Shown here piece after piece: positions 38,454-48,147 of a stretch of 64,000 nt of DNA. The stretch is taken from positions 2,294,001 to 2,358,000 of the forward strand of contig NZ_FNSR01000001.1 of NCBI RefSeq assembly GCF_900104845.1, read 5' to 3'. The DNA comes from Paraburkholderia caballeronis (lineage in GTDB: Bacteria > Pseudomonadota > Gammaproteobacteria > Burkholderiales > Burkholderiaceae). A program made the translations under genes and the position numbers. The notes beneath the pieces were generated by a model. It was given only the letters and a program-made list of their open reading frames with translations, had not been told where the DNA came from and did not search any database. Positions within the stretch are counted from its first letter, which is position 1. Each line of letters begins with the position of its first letter.

Positions 38454-39392
38454 TCAGATCGCCCAGCGGACATCGCTCGGGCTGACCGGCGGCGAACCGC
38501 CCGGCCCGCGATGATGCGAGCCGTCCGCGAACACCGGCTCGTCGGTATTCAGCACGCGCTTGAGCACCTGCTCTTCGAGCGCGGCGAACCGCGCATCCGA
38601 ACGGGCGCGCGGCCTTTCGAGCGGCACCGGCTGGTCAAGCGCGATCTGCCCCGCCTCGACGAGCAGAATGCGGTCGGCCAACGCAACCGCCTCATGAACG
38701 TCGTGCGTGACGAGCAACGCCGTGAAGCGATGCTCGCTCCACAACCGTTCGATCAACGCGTGCATTTCGATGCGGGTCAGCGCATCGAGCGCGCCAAGCG
38801 GTTCATCGAGCAGCAGCAGGCTCGGCCGATGCACGAGCGCACGCGCCAGCGCGACACGCTGACGTTGACCGCCTGACAACCGCGACGGCCATTCGCCCGC
38901 GCGCTCCAGCAGGCCCACTTCGTTCAGCACCGCGCGCGCATCGTCGCGCGCGCCGCGACCGAGGCCGAGCATCACGTTCTGCAGCACGGTTTTCCACGGC
39001 AACAGGCGCGCGTCCTGGAACATGATCCGCGTGTCGAGCGCCTCGCCGTTCGCGCCGCGCTTGATCACCGCGCCATCGCTTGCCGATTCGAGCCCGGCGA
39101 TCAGCCGCAGCAGCGTGGATTTCCCGCAACCGCTGCGTCCGACGATCGCGACGAAACTGCCGCGCTCGATCGACAGGTCGAAGTTATCGAGTACCGTGCG
39201 CTCGCCATAGCGTTTGCCGACACCGCGCAGTTCGACCGCGACGTCGTGGGGCGGCGGCGTCGCGGCGCGGGTCAGCGCACCCGAATCGACCGCGCCTTGC
39301 GAAACACCGCCCTGCGCATGCGGACCCTTCGCACTCGCGTCCACGTCGGTTCGGTCGCGGCGGTAACCGGCAGAAAACGTCGTCGCACTCAT
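38454..39392 (-). CDS. ssuB: Aliphatic sulfonate ABC transporter ATP-binding protein
   Basis: A 312-residue ATPase: an extended polar N-terminus of about 55 residues, then Walker [11 protein letters not shown], signature [15 protein letters not shown], Walker [13 protein letters not shown] and [12 protein letters not shown]. It energises SsuC. The ATG overlaps the ssuC stop by one base (TGATG). The C-terminal tail ([18 protein letters not shown]) is Pro/Ser-rich. Confidence 0.94.
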   Translation of the reverse strand: MSATTFSAGYRRDRTDVDASAKGPHAQGGVSQGAVDSGALTRAATPPPHDVAVELRGVGKRYGERTVLDNFDLSIERGSFVAIVGRSGCGKSTLLRLIAGLESASDGAVIKRGANGEALDTRIMFQDARLLPWKTVLQNVMLGLGRGARDDARAVLNEVGLLERAGEWPSRLSGGQRQRVALARALVHRPSLLLLDEPLGALDALTRIEMHALIERLWSEHRFTALLVTHDVHEAVALADRILLVEAGQIALDQPVPLERPRARSDARFAALEEQVLKRVLNTDEPVFADGSHHRGPGGSPPVSPSDVRWAI

Positions 39393-40264
39393 CACCGTCC
39401 TCCTCGTTGATACGCGGGGTGCCAGCGCAGCGCGATACGTTCGAGATATTTCGCGAGCAGGTCCGCGACTTTACCGAGCGCCGCATACAGCAGGATGCCG
39501 ACGACCACGACGTCGGTCTGCAGGAACTCGCGTGCGTTCATCGTCATGTAGCCGATGCCCGACTGCGCGGAGATCGTTTCCGCGACGATCAACGTCACCC
39601 ACATCAGCCCGAGCGCGAAGCGCACGCCGACGAGAATCGACGGCAGCGCGCCCGGCAGGATCACTTCGCGATACAGCGCGAAACCCTTCAGCCCGTAGCT
39701 GCGCGCCATCTCGACGAGATTCGGATCGACCGAGCGAATCCCATGGAACGTGTTCACGTACATCGGGAAAAACACGCCGAGCGCGACGAGGAATACCTTC
39801 GCCTCTTCCTCGATCCCGAACCACAGGATCACGAGCGGGATCATCGCGAGCGCGGGAATGTTGCGGATCATCTGCACGGTCGAATCGAGCGCGGTTTCGA
39901 CCGGCCTGAAAAGACCGGTCGCGAGCCCGAGCACGAGGCCGATGCCGCCGCCGATCGCGAAACCCGACACCGCGCGCCACGTGCTCACACGCACGTCCTG
40001 CCACATCTCGCCCGACTCGATCAGCGACCATGCGGCCTTCACGACCGCGAGCGGCTCCGGCAGCACGCGCGTCGACAGCACGCCGCTGCGCGCGGCGAGT
40101 TCCCATGCGGCGAAGATCACGAGCGGCACGAGCCACGGCGCGAGCCGCGCGAACGACGCACGCAGCAGCAGCGCGAACACGCGGCGCGAACCGGCGCTCG
40201 CGCCCGGCGCGCGGCCCGTGCTGGCGGCGGCGTTGCCGTTCGCGGTCACAGCGGATTGGGTCAT
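39392..40264 (-). CDS. ssuC: Aliphatic sulfonate ABC transporter permease
   Basis: A 290-residue permease with six hydrophobic helices and the taurine/sulfonate-family EAA loop ([30 protein letters not shown] split at the conserved Gly). It lies 70 bp downstream of ssuD and overlaps ssuB. The first 35 residues are Ala/Gly-rich and polar. Confidence 0.95.
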   Translation of the reverse strand: MTQSAVTANGNAAASTGRAPGASAGSRRVFALLLRASFARLAPWLVPLVIFAAWELAARSGVLSTRVLPEPLAVVKAAWSLIESGEMWQDVRVSTWRAVSGFAIGGGIGLVLGLATGLFRPVETALDSTVQMIRNIPALAMIPLVILWFGIEEEAKVFLVALGVFFPMYVNTFHGIRSVDPNLVEMARSYGLKGFALYREVILPGALPSILVGVRFALGLMWVTLIVAETISAQSGIGYMTMNAREFLQTDVVVVGILLYAALGKVADLLAKYLERIALRWHPAYQRGGR

Positions 40265-40334
40265 CGGTAGTTCCTCATTCGATGCGCGGCGACCGGTCCG
40301 CCGCGCGGCATTGCAATGGCGATGCGACGCCGGT

Positions 40335-41492
40335 TCAGCTCTGCGAAGCCTTCGGCGCGTAATGATTGCCGACGATCTCGCCGAACGGACCCGACAGCGG
40401 TCCGCCCGCCGTCTTCGTCGTGCGTCCCGGCAGCAGCGGGAACACGAGTTCCGCGAAGCGATACGACTCTTCGAGGTGCGGATAACCGGACAGGATGAAC
40501 GTCTCGATGCCGAGATCCGCGTATTCCTTCATGCGCGCCGCGACCTGCTCCGGATTGCCGACGAGCGCGGTGCCCGCGCCGCCGCGCACGAGGCCGACGC
40601 CCGCCCACAGGTTCGGATACACCTCCAGTTCCTTGCGGCCGCCGCGCTTGCCGCCGTGCAGCGCGGCCATCCGGCGCTGCCCTTCGGAGTCCATCTTGTT
40701 GAACGCGGCCTGCGCGCGCGCAACGGTTTCGTCGTCGAGACGGCTGATCAGGCGATCCGCGGCATCCCACGCTTCCTGTTCGGTCTCGCGCACGATCACG
40801 TGCAGGCGGATGCCGAAGCGGATCGTGCGGCCATGCTCGGCGGCACGCGCGCGAATGTCCGCGATCTTCTTCGCGACGGCTTCGGGCGGCTCGCCCCACG
40901 TCAGATACGTGTCGATGTGCTCGCCCGCCATCTCGTGCGCGGCGGGAGACGAACCGCCGAACCACAGCGGCGGATACGGCTGCTGGACCGGCGGATACAG
41001 CGCCTTGCCGCCCTTCGCCGTCAGATGTTTGCCGACGAAATCGATCGACTCGCTGTTGTGCGACGCTTCGAGCAGCTTGCGCCAGATGTGCAGGAACTCG
41101 TCGGTGATCTCGTAGCGCGTGTCGTGATCGACGAATACGCCGTCGCCTTCGAGTTCGGCCGTATCGCCGCCGGTCACGACGTTGATCAGCAGCCGGCCGT
41201 TCGACAGCCGGTCGAACGTCGCGGCCATCCGCGCGGACAGCGCCGGCGACGACAGGCCAGGCCGGATCGCGACGAGAAACTTCAGGCGCCGGGTCGCGGC
41301 GATCAGGCTCGATGCGACAACCCACGCGTCCTCGCACGAACGGCCGGTCGGCAGCAGCACGCCTTCGTAGCCGAGTGTATCGGCGGCGACGGCGATCTGC
41401 TGGAAGTACGCGAGGTCAGCGGCGCGCGCGCCCTCGGAAGTCCCCAGATAGCGGCTGTCCCCATGGGTCGGGATGAACCAGAACACATTCAT
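40335..41492 (-). CDS. ssuD: FMNH2-dependent alkanesulfonate monooxygenase
   Basis: A 385-residue TIM-barrel luciferase-like monooxygenase that cleaves alkanesulfonates to aldehyde and sulfite using reduced flavin from a separate reductase. It has SsuD landmarks: [17 protein letters not shown], the active-site Cys in [30 protein letters not shown], and the flexible-loop region around [12 protein letters not shown]. First gene of ssuD-ssuC-ssuB-mop. No ssuA or ssuE is adjacent. Confidence 0.96.
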   Translation of the reverse strand: MNVFWFIPTHGDSRYLGTSEGARAADLAYFQQIAVAADTLGYEGVLLPTGRSCEDAWVVASSLIAATRRLKFLVAIRPGLSSPALSARMAATFDRLSNGRLLINVVTGGDTAELEGDGVFVDHDTRYEITDEFLHIWRKLLEASHNSESIDFVGKHLTAKGGKALYPPVQQPYPPLWFGGSSPAAHEMAGEHIDTYLTWGEPPEAVAKKIADIRARAAEHGRTIRFGIRLHVIVRETEQEAWDAADRLISRLDDETVARAQAAFNKMDSEGQRRMAALHGGKRGGRKELEVYPNLWAGVGLVRGGAGTALVGNPEQVAARMKEYADLGIETFILSGYPHLEESYRFAELVFPLLPGRTTKTAGGPLSGPFGEIVGNHYAPKASQS

Positions 41493-42047
41493 GCGTTACT
41501 CCTGCTGTCTTTATTCGAAACGGAAAACGTCGGAATCGGGAAACGCGGACCGCCCGCGCCAACGCGCCTCAGCGCGTGCGGCAGGCCGGCCGGCAAGGCG
41601 CAGCGCAGGCTGCGAAGCGGGCTGTAAAACAGGCTGTAAAGCGGGCAAGACGGAACGACTGCGGCCAGGACATTGCGGCGGTTTCCCCTGCTGCGCGGCG
41701 TGACGTTGGGTTCGCGCGCAGCGATTCGATGACGGCGGCGCCGTCGACATGGGGACTCAGTCTATGGATCGGGTAGATCGTTTTGAACGATTTTTTTTAG
41801 CTTAGGTTTTCCACTTTCGTGATTAGCCCGACGCTTTAGCATACGGCGCAACGTCGTGCGACAGCCGCGCGCCGATATAATGGCGCACGCTTCGATGGAA
41901 GCGCCCATAACATCGCGCGCGGCGCGAGCCTGCGGTGCGGCGCATCCCGCAGATCGCAGCCGCGCCGGACGCCGCGTCGCACGCTTGCGCCCATAGGGTC
42001 GCCTATGAGTCGATAGCGACGACGCGCGACACCCTCATGCCTCTCAC
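41493..42047. other. Intergenic stretch upstream of ssuD
   Basis: 555 bp without a supportable gene. 41575-41650 is a degenerate purine-rich stretch in which GGCTGTAAAA/GCGGGC-like words recur. 41777-41791 is an inverted repeat (ATCGTT, TTG, AACGAT) followed by eight T residues; it could be a weak terminator or a regulator site. 41790-41840 is the most AT-rich part and may hold the promoter of the ssu operon or of the next gene. Confidence 0.5.
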
Positions 42048-42476
42048 ATGCAAAAATTCATTCTGCCGTTCGTCTCGGGCTTTCTGGCTTCGCTGTTCTT
42101 TCGCGAAGCGACGCTCGCGCTGCTGCATGCAGCGGAGCTGATCGATCAGGCCGGCTTCTCGACCGCGCCGTTCGCGCCGCTCGGCCTCCCCGAGTTCCTC
42201 GCGAACGCGATCTGGAGCGCCGTCTGGGCGGTGCTGATGGCATGGCTGCTGCGGGTGTCCTCGCATCGCGCGGCGCCGTGGGTCCAGGCGTTCGTGTTCG
42301 GCGGCATCGTGCTGACCGCGGCGACCGTGTTCGTCGTCGATCCGCTGCGCGGCATCTGGCCGACCGGCAACATGCTGCCGCGCCTCGCGGTCGGCTTCGC
42401 GTCGAATGCGATGTGGGGATGGGGCGCGCTCGTGTTCATGCGCGCATTCATGAGCGAGACGCGCGACGACGACTGA
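42048..42476 (+). CDS. Uncharacterised four-helix membrane protein
   Basis: A 142-residue integral membrane protein with four hydrophobic segments (about 5-30, 48-70, 80-98, 112-133). The first contains a conserved-looking FREATLALLH. No family recognised. It stands alone, convergent with the acyl-CoA hydrolase gene. Confidence 0.8.
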   Translation: MQKFILPFVSGFLASLFFREATLALLHAAELIDQAGFSTAPFAPLGLPEFLANAIWSAVWAVLMAWLLRVSSHRAAPWVQAFVFGGIVLTAATVFVVDPLRGIWPTGNMLPRLAVGFASNAMWGWGALVFMRAFMSETRDDD

Positions 42477-42516
42477 CTTGCGCCGTCAGCCGCGCAAACG
42501 TTAGCCGCCGCCGGGG

Positions 42517-43662
42517 TCAGCCGACCAGGTCGCGCAGCGGATGCTGCGCGGCGCTCCACGGGCTCTCGAACATCCGTTCGACGTCTTCCGCGCGCACGTC
42601 CTCGATCCGCTCGATCCGCCATTGCGGGCGGTTGTCCTTGTCCACGAGCCGCGCGCGTATGCCTTCGATCACGTCGCCCTGCGCGAAACTCGACCGTGTG
42701 AGATCGAGATCGCGCCGCAGGCATTCGGCCATCGATCCGTCCGCGCGCGCCACCACGTCGAGCGACACCGCCATCGACAACGGCGAGCGCTCGCGCAGCA
42801 CGCCGATCGTGCGCGCGGCCCAGTCGGCCGCCGCGCCGTCCGCCTCGTGCTGCGCCGCTTCGAGCGACGCGAGGATGCGCGGCACGTCCGGCTGCGCGAA
42901 ATGCCGGTCGATCCACGCGCGTGCATTCGCGAGCGCGGACGCGTCCGGCGCCGGCGCGCCGCCGCTGTTCGCTTCGGCCTCGCGGCGAATCCGCGCGACG
43001 ATGTCCGCGCCGGTTTCGAACGGCTCGCTCTGCAGCGCGTCGATCAGCGCGGGCCACGCGGCCTCGTCGAGCCACACGTCGGCGAGGCTGACGTACAGCG
43101 CGTCGGCGGCCTCGATCGTCTCGCCGGTCACCGCGAGGTAGCGGCCGACCGCGCCGCGCGTGCGCGCGAGAAACCAGCCCATGCCGACGTCCGGAAAAAG
43201 GCCGATGCGCGTCTCCGGCATCGCCATCCGCGTCGTTCCGCCGACCACGCGCAGCCCCGCGGTGCGATGCGCGCCCTGCGAGATGCCCATCCCGCCGCCC
43301 ATCACGATGCCGTTCAGGAACGCGATGTACGGCTTCGGGTACGTGAAGATCGCATGATCGAGCCGGTATTCGTCGATGAAGAACGTGTCGATCGCGTGCT
43401 GGTCGCCGTCGCGATGCGCGTCATACAGAAAACGGACGTCGCCGCCCGCGCAGAACGCGCGCGGATGGCGCGACAGCACGATCACCGCGAGCACTTCCGG
43501 GTTTTCGCGCCACGTGTCGAGCGCGGCGTGCATCGCGCGGACCATGCCGGTCGTCAGCGCGTTCAGCGCCTGCGGGCGATCGAGTTCGATAAAACCGATG
43601 CCGTTCGACACGCGCGTGGCGACATGCGGATCGGAGGCTTCAGCGTAGGCGGGTTGTGACAT
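42517..43662 (-). CDS. Enoyl-CoA hydratase/isomerase family protein, probable 3-hydroxyisobutyryl-CoA hydrolase
   Basis: A 381-residue crotonase-fold protein of the HIBYL-CoA hydrolase subgroup, longer than simple enoyl-CoA hydratases (about 260). Motifs: PQALNALTTGMVRAM, RAFCAGGDVRFLYD (oxyanion hole), NGIVMGGGMGISQGA, and MAMPETRIGLFPDVGMGWFLAR with the catalytic Glu and Asp. The C-terminal helical part (LVDKDNRPQW) is typical. In valine degradation this enzyme releases 3-hydroxyisobutyrate. The ATG at 43662 is preferred; the frame extends to 43932 without conserved residues. Confidence 0.9.
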   Translation of the reverse strand: MSQPAYAEASDPHVATRVSNGIGFIELDRPQALNALTTGMVRAMHAALDTWRENPEVLAVIVLSRHPRAFCAGGDVRFLYDAHRDGDQHAIDTFFIDEYRLDHAIFTYPKPYIAFLNGIVMGGGMGISQGAHRTAGLRVVGGTTRMAMPETRIGLFPDVGMGWFLARTRGAVGRYLAVTGETIEAADALYVSLADVWLDEAAWPALIDALQSEPFETGADIVARIRREAEANSGGAPAPDASALANARAWIDRHFAQPDVPRILASLEAAQHEADGAAADWAARTIGVLRERSPLSMAVSLDVVARADGSMAECLRRDLDLTRSSFAQGDVIEGIRARLVDKDNRPQWRIERIEDVRAEDVERMFESPWSAAQHPLRDLVG

Positions 43663-43756
43663 GGCGGCTGACGGGACGGTGACGGAAACGGCCGCGACGC
43701 GCGATGAAACCTGGCAACTTCGGGCGGCATCGGGCGGCGCGCACGTCGGGAGGCTA

Positions 43757-44494
43757 TCACGACGACGGCGCTTTCGGCTTTCGGCTCCGCGCGGCGGCGC
43801 GCGTCGCGGGAGAGGCCGCCGGAGCCGCCGGCCCCGCATCGACCGGCTTGCCGCCGCGCGCGCGCGCCGGCGCGGACGGCGCGCCGAACCACGCGTCGAA
43901 CGTCGTATCGACGATCGTTTCCAGCGGCGCATGCGGAAACACCGGACACGTGAGCGACAACGCGACGATTCCGTGCAGCGTCGCCCATAGCGCCTCGGCC
44001 CACGTCGCCGGGTCCGCGTCGGCGGGTACGCGGCCGTCCGCCTTCAGCGCGGCGAGCGCGTCGGTCAGCAGACGGAATGCGGCGTCGCCGGCGTCGTCAT
44101 CGGCTTCGCCCTCTTTTTTCGCGCCGCCGAGCGCCGCGCCGGTGTAGCTCGGGTTCTCCATGAAGATCAGCCGGTACGTCTGCGCATGCTCGCGGCCGAA
44201 CCCGACGTACGCATGGGCTAGCGCGTGCAGCCGCTCGCGCGGATCGGCGATCTGCGCGAGTGGCGCGAAGCTGCCGAGCAGTTGCGCGTACCCCTCCTCG
44301 CACAAAGCGCGCGCGATCTCGTCGCGGCTTGCGAAGTGCAGATAAAGCGTCGCGGGCGAATACTCGATCGCGTCCGCGATCTTGCGCATCGACAACGCGG
44401 CGAAGCCGTCGCGCATCACGATGCGGCGCGCCGCGCCGAGGATGCGCTCGCGCAGCGCCTGCTTCTCCCTGTTCTTTCGGTCGGCGATTCCCAT
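43757..44494 (-). CDS. TetR family transcriptional regulator
   Basis: A 245-residue repressor. The HTH (ILGAARRIVMRDGFAALSMRKIADAI, then SPATLYLHFASRDEI) occupies about residues 15-65 and is followed by a TetR_C-type helical ligand domain. The Ala/Pro/Arg-rich C-terminal tail after about residue 205 is unusual. It is divergent from the NAD(P)-binding protein gene across a 139-bp interval containing a perfect palindrome, which is the likely operator for both genes. Confidence 0.9.
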   Translation of the reverse strand: MGIADRKNREKQALRERILGAARRIVMRDGFAALSMRKIADAIEYSPATLYLHFASRDEIARALCEEGYAQLLGSFAPLAQIADPRERLHALAHAYVGFGREHAQTYRLIFMENPSYTGAALGGAKKEGEADDDAGDAAFRLLTDALAALKADGRVPADADPATWAEALWATLHGIVALSLTCPVFPHAPLETIVDTTFDAWFGAPSAPARARGGKPVDAGPAAPAASPATRAAARSRKPKAPSS

Positions 44495-44537
44495 GCCGGC
44501 GATTGTCCGGTTGACAAACTGAAAAGTCAATTTAAAC

Positions 44538-44566
44538 TGAACACCGTTCACTGAACATTGTTCAGT
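44538..44566. promoter_or_regulatory. Palindromic operator between tetR-like gene and NAD(P)-binding protein gene
   Basis: ACTGAACATTGTTCAGT (44550-44566) is a perfect 8-1-8 palindrome. Immediately left of it TGAAC-ACC-GTTCA (44538-44550) repeats the half-sites with a 3-bp centre. The position between divergent genes, one of which encodes a TetR protein, fits an autoregulatory operator. Confidence 0.75.
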
Positions 44567-44633
44567 AACTACTCACCGATCAAGCAGCGCCGATTCGCGG
44601 CGCGATGTTCGACCTGACCCACGGAGCACCGTC

Positions 44634-45623
44634 ATGGAAAGCACAGGAAAAGTCGCGCTGTTCGGCGCAACGGGCGCGACCGGCGCCCGCATCGCGGCCG
44701 CGCTGCGCGCCGCCGGCCGACCCCGCCGAATGATCGCGCGTTCGCGCGCGCAACTCGCGGCCGCGTTCGGCGACGATCCGGACGCCGAACTCGTCGAATG
44801 GAATCCGGACGATCCCGCGTCGATCGTCGCCGCTGCAACGGGCGTCGATACCGCCGTCTATCTGGTCGGCGTGCCGTATCACCGGTTCGAACTGCATCCG
44901 CAGCTGATGCGCAAGACCATCGACGGGCTCGTCGCCGCCGGCGTTCGCCAGTTGATCCTGATCGGCACCGTGTACCCGTATGGCCGCGCGCGCACGAATC
45001 CGGTGACGGAGTCGCATCCGCGCGAGCCGCATACGTTCAAGGGCAGGATGCGGCTCGAACAGGAAAACCTCGTGCTCGCCGCGCACGGCCGCTCGGGGCT
45101 GTCGACGCTGGTGCTGCGACTGCCGGACTTCTACGGCCCCGGCGTCGAGCGCAGCCTGCTGAATTCGCTGTTCAACGCGGCCGCAACCGGCTCGCGCGCG
45201 CAGATGCTCGGCCCGATCGACGCCCCGCACGAATTCGTGTTCCTGCCGGACGTCGGCCCGGTCGTCGAGACGCTGACGCGCACGCCAAATGCTTTCGGCC
45301 GCGTGCTGCACCTCGCGGGCGCGGGGACGATCACGCAACGCGAGATCGCGTCGCGCGCATTCGCGCTCGCCGGCAGGACGCCGAAGCTGATGGTCGCGGG
45401 CAAGCCGATGCTGCGCGTGCTCGGGCTGTTCAACCCGCTGATGAGGGAACTGGTGGAGATGCACTATCTGCTCGCCGAACCGCTGGTGCTCGACGATTCG
45501 AAGCTGCGCGCGCTGATCGGGCCGATCCACAAGACGTCTTACGAAGAAGGCATCCGGCAGTCGTTCGCGGCCGCGAGCGCCGCGCTCGCGCTACCGCGCG
45601 AGGCTCGCCGCGTGCCGGCCTGA
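44634..45623 (+). CDS. NAD(P)-binding atypical SDR/NmrA-like protein
   Basis: A 329-residue Rossmann protein of the extended or atypical SDR group: GATGATGARIAAALRAAG at the N-terminus binds NAD(P), LILIGTVYPYGR and LRLPDFYGPGVE follow as in epimerases, and HLAGAGTITQREIA is typical of the NmrA/epimerase-like set. No Y-x3-K pair is obvious, so catalysis is unclear. It is divergent from, and probably controlled by, the TetR regulator. Confidence 0.86.
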   Translation: MESTGKVALFGATGATGARIAAALRAAGRPRRMIARSRAQLAAAFGDDPDAELVEWNPDDPASIVAAATGVDTAVYLVGVPYHRFELHPQLMRKTIDGLVAAGVRQLILIGTVYPYGRARTNPVTESHPREPHTFKGRMRLEQENLVLAAHGRSGLSTLVLRLPDFYGPGVERSLLNSLFNAAATGSRAQMLGPIDAPHEFVFLPDVGPVVETLTRTPNAFGRVLHLAGAGTITQREIASRAFALAGRTPKLMVAGKPMLRVLGLFNPLMRELVEMHYLLAEPLVLDDSKLRALIGPIHKTSYEEGIRQSFAAASAALALPREARRVPA

Positions 45624-45675
45624 CGCGGTCGCCGCACGACGCGCAGGGACGCGTGGCGGCGCGCTCGGGGTACGT

Positions 45676-45960
45676 TCAGTTCACGACGCTACCGGGCGGA
45701 AAATGCCCGCTTTTCAGCAGCACCGGCGACCCGTTGCTGATTTCCAGATGCGCGCGCGCGACCGCTTCGATCCGCGCGCGGCCGGCGTCGAACGCGCGCA
45801 GCCACGCGTCGAGACTCGCGCCGCCCGCGCCGAAATGGTCTTCGAGCGCCTCGACCGAAATCGCGCACGGCACGCGCTCGCCGTCGACCAGCGCGGCGAA
45901 CACGACGGTCAGGTTGGCGTCGCGATACAGCGGCGCGTCCGCGGGAAACTGGATTTTCAT
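45676..45960 (-). CDS. DUF1488-family small protein
   Basis: A 94-residue soluble protein: FPADAPLYRDANLTVVFAALVDGERVPCAIS split around the conserved strand, then LEDHFGAGGASLDAWLRAFDAGR. It matches the DUF1488 pattern in size and composition. Function unknown. The ATG at 45960 follows a GAGGGCT-type ribosome site; longer frames upstream are spurious. Convergent with the preceding gene. Confidence 0.78.
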   Translation of the reverse strand: MKIQFPADAPLYRDANLTVVFAALVDGERVPCAISVEALEDHFGAGGASLDAWLRAFDAGRARIEAVARAHLEISNGSPVLLKSGHFPPGSVVN

Positions 45961-46206
45961 GGCAGCCCTCTTGAGGAGTGCGTCGAAAAGCCTGTGACGG
46001 CTCGCGGCGTCGGCGGGTTCCGATGCCGCTTCGATAGTAGTCGCTGGATCGCCCCGAGGACGGCAAGCTGCGCGGCCCGCGTCCGCCCGCAAACCGGCAT
46101 CGCCTGTGCCGCACGATGCCGGCCGTTGACGGTCGGCCGCGCTGCATCGCGCATCCGTGCATGCCACACTGTCGGCTCGCTCCCTTTACCGGCCCACTAA
46201 CGACCC

Positions 46207-46419
46207 ATGCAACCGCAATTGAAGGGCAGATACTTCATCGACGACCGCGAGATCGCCGAGCCGCACGCGGCGAAGCAGTGGTTCCACTACGCGGACGAGC
46301 ATGAGATCGATGTCGCGCGCGCAATCAGTCTGTGGGAGGACGCGGCGACGCCGGACGGCCATGCGAGCCGCGACGAAATCCTCCGCGCGGGCATCCGCAT
46401 CGTGCCGCCGGAACGCTGA
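46207..46419 (+). CDS. Uncharacterised small protein
   Basis: A 70-residue charged soluble protein with no recognised domain (MQPQLKGRYFIDDREIAE, then QWFHYADEHEIDVARAISLW). Composition and codon use look like a real gene. It converges with the SMR transporter gene, leaving 18 bp. Confidence 0.65.
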   Translation: MQPQLKGRYFIDDREIAEPHAAKQWFHYADEHEIDVARAISLWEDAATPDGHASRDEILRAGIRIVPPER

Positions 46420-46437
46420 AACGACGCGACGCAGCGC

Positions 46438-46776
46438 TCAATGCGCCTGCATCTTCGAGAACAGGTTCAGCACCACCACACCGGCGACGATCAGACCGAG
46501 CCCGAGCACCGCGGGCAGATCGGGCACCTGCCGGTACAGCGCCATCGCGACGAGCGTAATCAGCACGATGCCGACGCCGGACCACACCGCATACACAATG
46601 CCGACCGGGATGCTCTTCAGTGTCAGCGACAGCCCATAGAAAGCGATCGCATACCCGACCACGACGATCGCGGACGGCACGAGACGCGTGAACCCGTTCG
46701 ACGCGCGCAACGCCGATGTCGCGACGACTTCCGCGACGATCGCGACCGCGAGCCACGTCCATGCAGACATCCGCAT
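46438..46776 (-). CDS. SMR-family small multidrug resistance exporter, EmrE-like
   Basis: A 112-residue four-helix inner-membrane protein. Helix 1 carries the essential membrane Glu ([15 protein letters not shown]), and [15 protein letters not shown] is the SMR signature in helix 3. It exports quaternary ammonium or other cations against protons as an antiparallel or parallel dimer. A Met two codons later is an alternative start. It begins 4 bp after the UPF0303 gene stop, on the same strand. Confidence 0.92.
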   Translation of the reverse strand: MRMSAWTWLAVAIVAEVVATSALRASNGFTRLVPSAIVVVGYAIAFYGLSLTLKSIPVGIVYAVWSGVGIVLITLVAMALYRQVPDLPAVLGLGLIVAGVVVLNLFSKMQAH

Positions 46777-46780
46777 CGCG

Positions 46781-47278
46781 TCAGACCTTCGCGAGCGCGA
46801 GCACGCCGTAATCGGCGCCGAGTTCGGCGCACAGCGCCTCGACGACGAGTTCGTGATCCGCGCGCTGCGGCAGCCCCGACACGGTGATCGAGCCGATCAC
46901 GCCCGCGCCGGCGACAGTCAGCGGGAACGAGCCGCCGTGCGGCGCGTATTCGGACACGGGCAGCCCGTGTTTGTCCGCGAGTGTCGTGCCCGCCTGCTGC
47001 ATCTTCAGCCCGACCGAATACGAACTGCGCCGGAAGTGCTCGACGACGCGCGACTTGCGGCGCACCCAGTCGGCGTTGTCGGGCGTCGTGCCGTCGAGCG
47101 CGCAGAAAAAGAGCGGATGCCCGAACGTGCGCACGTCGATCGCGACCGCGAGCGAACGGGCCAGCGCGAGTTCGTGCAGATACACGCCGAGTTGCCACGC
47201 GCGGCCGGCGTCGAAACGGGGAAACACCAGCGCGTGCTCCTGCGCGGCGATCGATTGAAGATCGTGAACGATATCCAT
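46781..47278 (-). CDS. UPF0303/GlcG-HbpS-like protein
   Basis: A 165-residue protein of the UPF0303 (YBR137w-like) group in the GlcG/HbpS fold. It begins [14 protein letters not shown]; conserved parts are [32 protein letters not shown], and the C-terminal glycine-rich [27 protein letters not shown]. HbpS-type proteins bind or degrade haem, but no biochemical role is established for UPF0303. The ATG at 47278 is preferred. It is the first gene of a two-gene unit with the SMR exporter. Confidence 0.88.
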   Translation of the reverse strand: MDIVHDLQSIAAQEHALVFPRFDAGRAWQLGVYLHELALARSLAVAIDVRTFGHPLFFCALDGTTPDNADWVRRKSRVVEHFRRSSYSVGLKMQQAGTTLADKHGLPVSEYAPHGGSFPLTVAGAGVIGSITVSGLPQRADHELVVEALCAELGADYGVLALAKV

Positions 47279-47441
47279 GGGCAGATCGTGTGATGAACGG
47301 TGCAATGTCGGGGTAGCAATGTTCGTCGGGCGGTTCGCCCACCCGACGAGCGAGTCCCCGATTCTAGCCGCTCCCCTCCGGCCGGCGTACATGCTGCGAT
47401 CGCCTTGCGTCCGGCCGATAAAAGTACTTCGTCATTTACTG

Positions 47442-47471
47442 TTGACCGCGTGTCGGAAAATGTCCTATAAT
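47442..47471 (+). promoter_or_regulatory. Sigma-70 promoter of tRNA-fMet
   Basis: TTGACC (47442-47447) and a perfect TATAAT (47466-47471) are separated by 18 bp, ending 15 bp before the mature tRNA. Confidence 0.85.
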
Positions 47472-47486
47472 CTTTTCTTCGACGGA

Positions 47487-47564
<78 letters not shown>

Positions 47565-47576
47565 CCGAACCGACTT

Positions 47577-47616
47577 AAAGGGTTACAGCGTTTTCGCGTG
47601 TAACCCTTTTTGTTTT
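47577..47616 (+). terminator. Terminator after tRNA-fMet
   Basis: AAAGGGTTACA (47577-47587) pairs with TGTAACCCTTT (47599-47609). GCG/CGC extends the stem with one bulged base to a TTTT loop, and T residues follow. Confidence 0.85.
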
Positions 47617-47653
47617 TCGGCGGACGTGTAACCCCGGTGTAACCGCAACAGAT

Positions 47654-48136
47654 CAACGTTGAGCGGGCAGCATCGCGGTGGCGCGCATGTCATCTGTTCC
47701 GCCGACCGGCAAGGGGCCGTCCGCAAGACGTTGCACCTTCGCCCACGCGTCGACGAACCGGTATCGCGGCACACGGGAAAGTTGCCGGTCATGTACCGCC
47801 AGCACGCCCTCCAGCGCAGCACGTTCTGCCATCTCGACCGAGCACCAACCGCCCGGATGCTCCGCGCGCGCAAGGACGCCCTCCAGCGCGCTTGCGCGCC
47901 ATGTCGAATATCATCGCATCCATCCCCGCATCGGCCGCCCCGTCCCTGTACCGGGCAAGATAGAGCGCCCGCGCAAGCCGCGCCACCTGCTCCATGCCGC
48001 CGCGCCCGCTGCACGGCACCGACAGCGCCAGGTGATACTCCAGCGACAGCACCTGCACCCGGCACGGCTCAAGCGGCAGCAGCATATTGCGCGGCAGCGG
48101 CAGGTGGCCCCGTTTGCATTGCCCTTTTCCCGACAT
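47654..48136 (-). pseudogene. Frameshifted small gene between tRNA-fMet and the TpsB gene
   Basis: A plausible protein starts at ATG 48136 (MSGKGQCKRGHLPLPRNMLL, then LEPCRVQVLSLEYHLAL and MEQVARLARALYLARY) and loses good coding character after about 83 residues, near 47885-47895. From there the +1 frame continues with protein-like sequence to TGA at 47654-47656 (ALEGVLARAEHPGGWCSVEMAER, VHDRQLSRVPRYRFVDAWAK). Together they would give a protein of about 160 residues. A single-base indel, real or a sequencing error, is the simplest explanation; two overlapping genes are less likely because the second part has a TGA just upstream of its first codons and no good start. Family not recognised. It starts 11 bp after tpsB on the same strand. 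Confidence 0.55.
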
Positions 48137-48147
48137 GGCTGTCCGTC

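Noticed and set aside
41575..41650. CRISPR-like repeat
   Set aside because: Only short degenerate words recur, with no constant repeat and spacer pattern.
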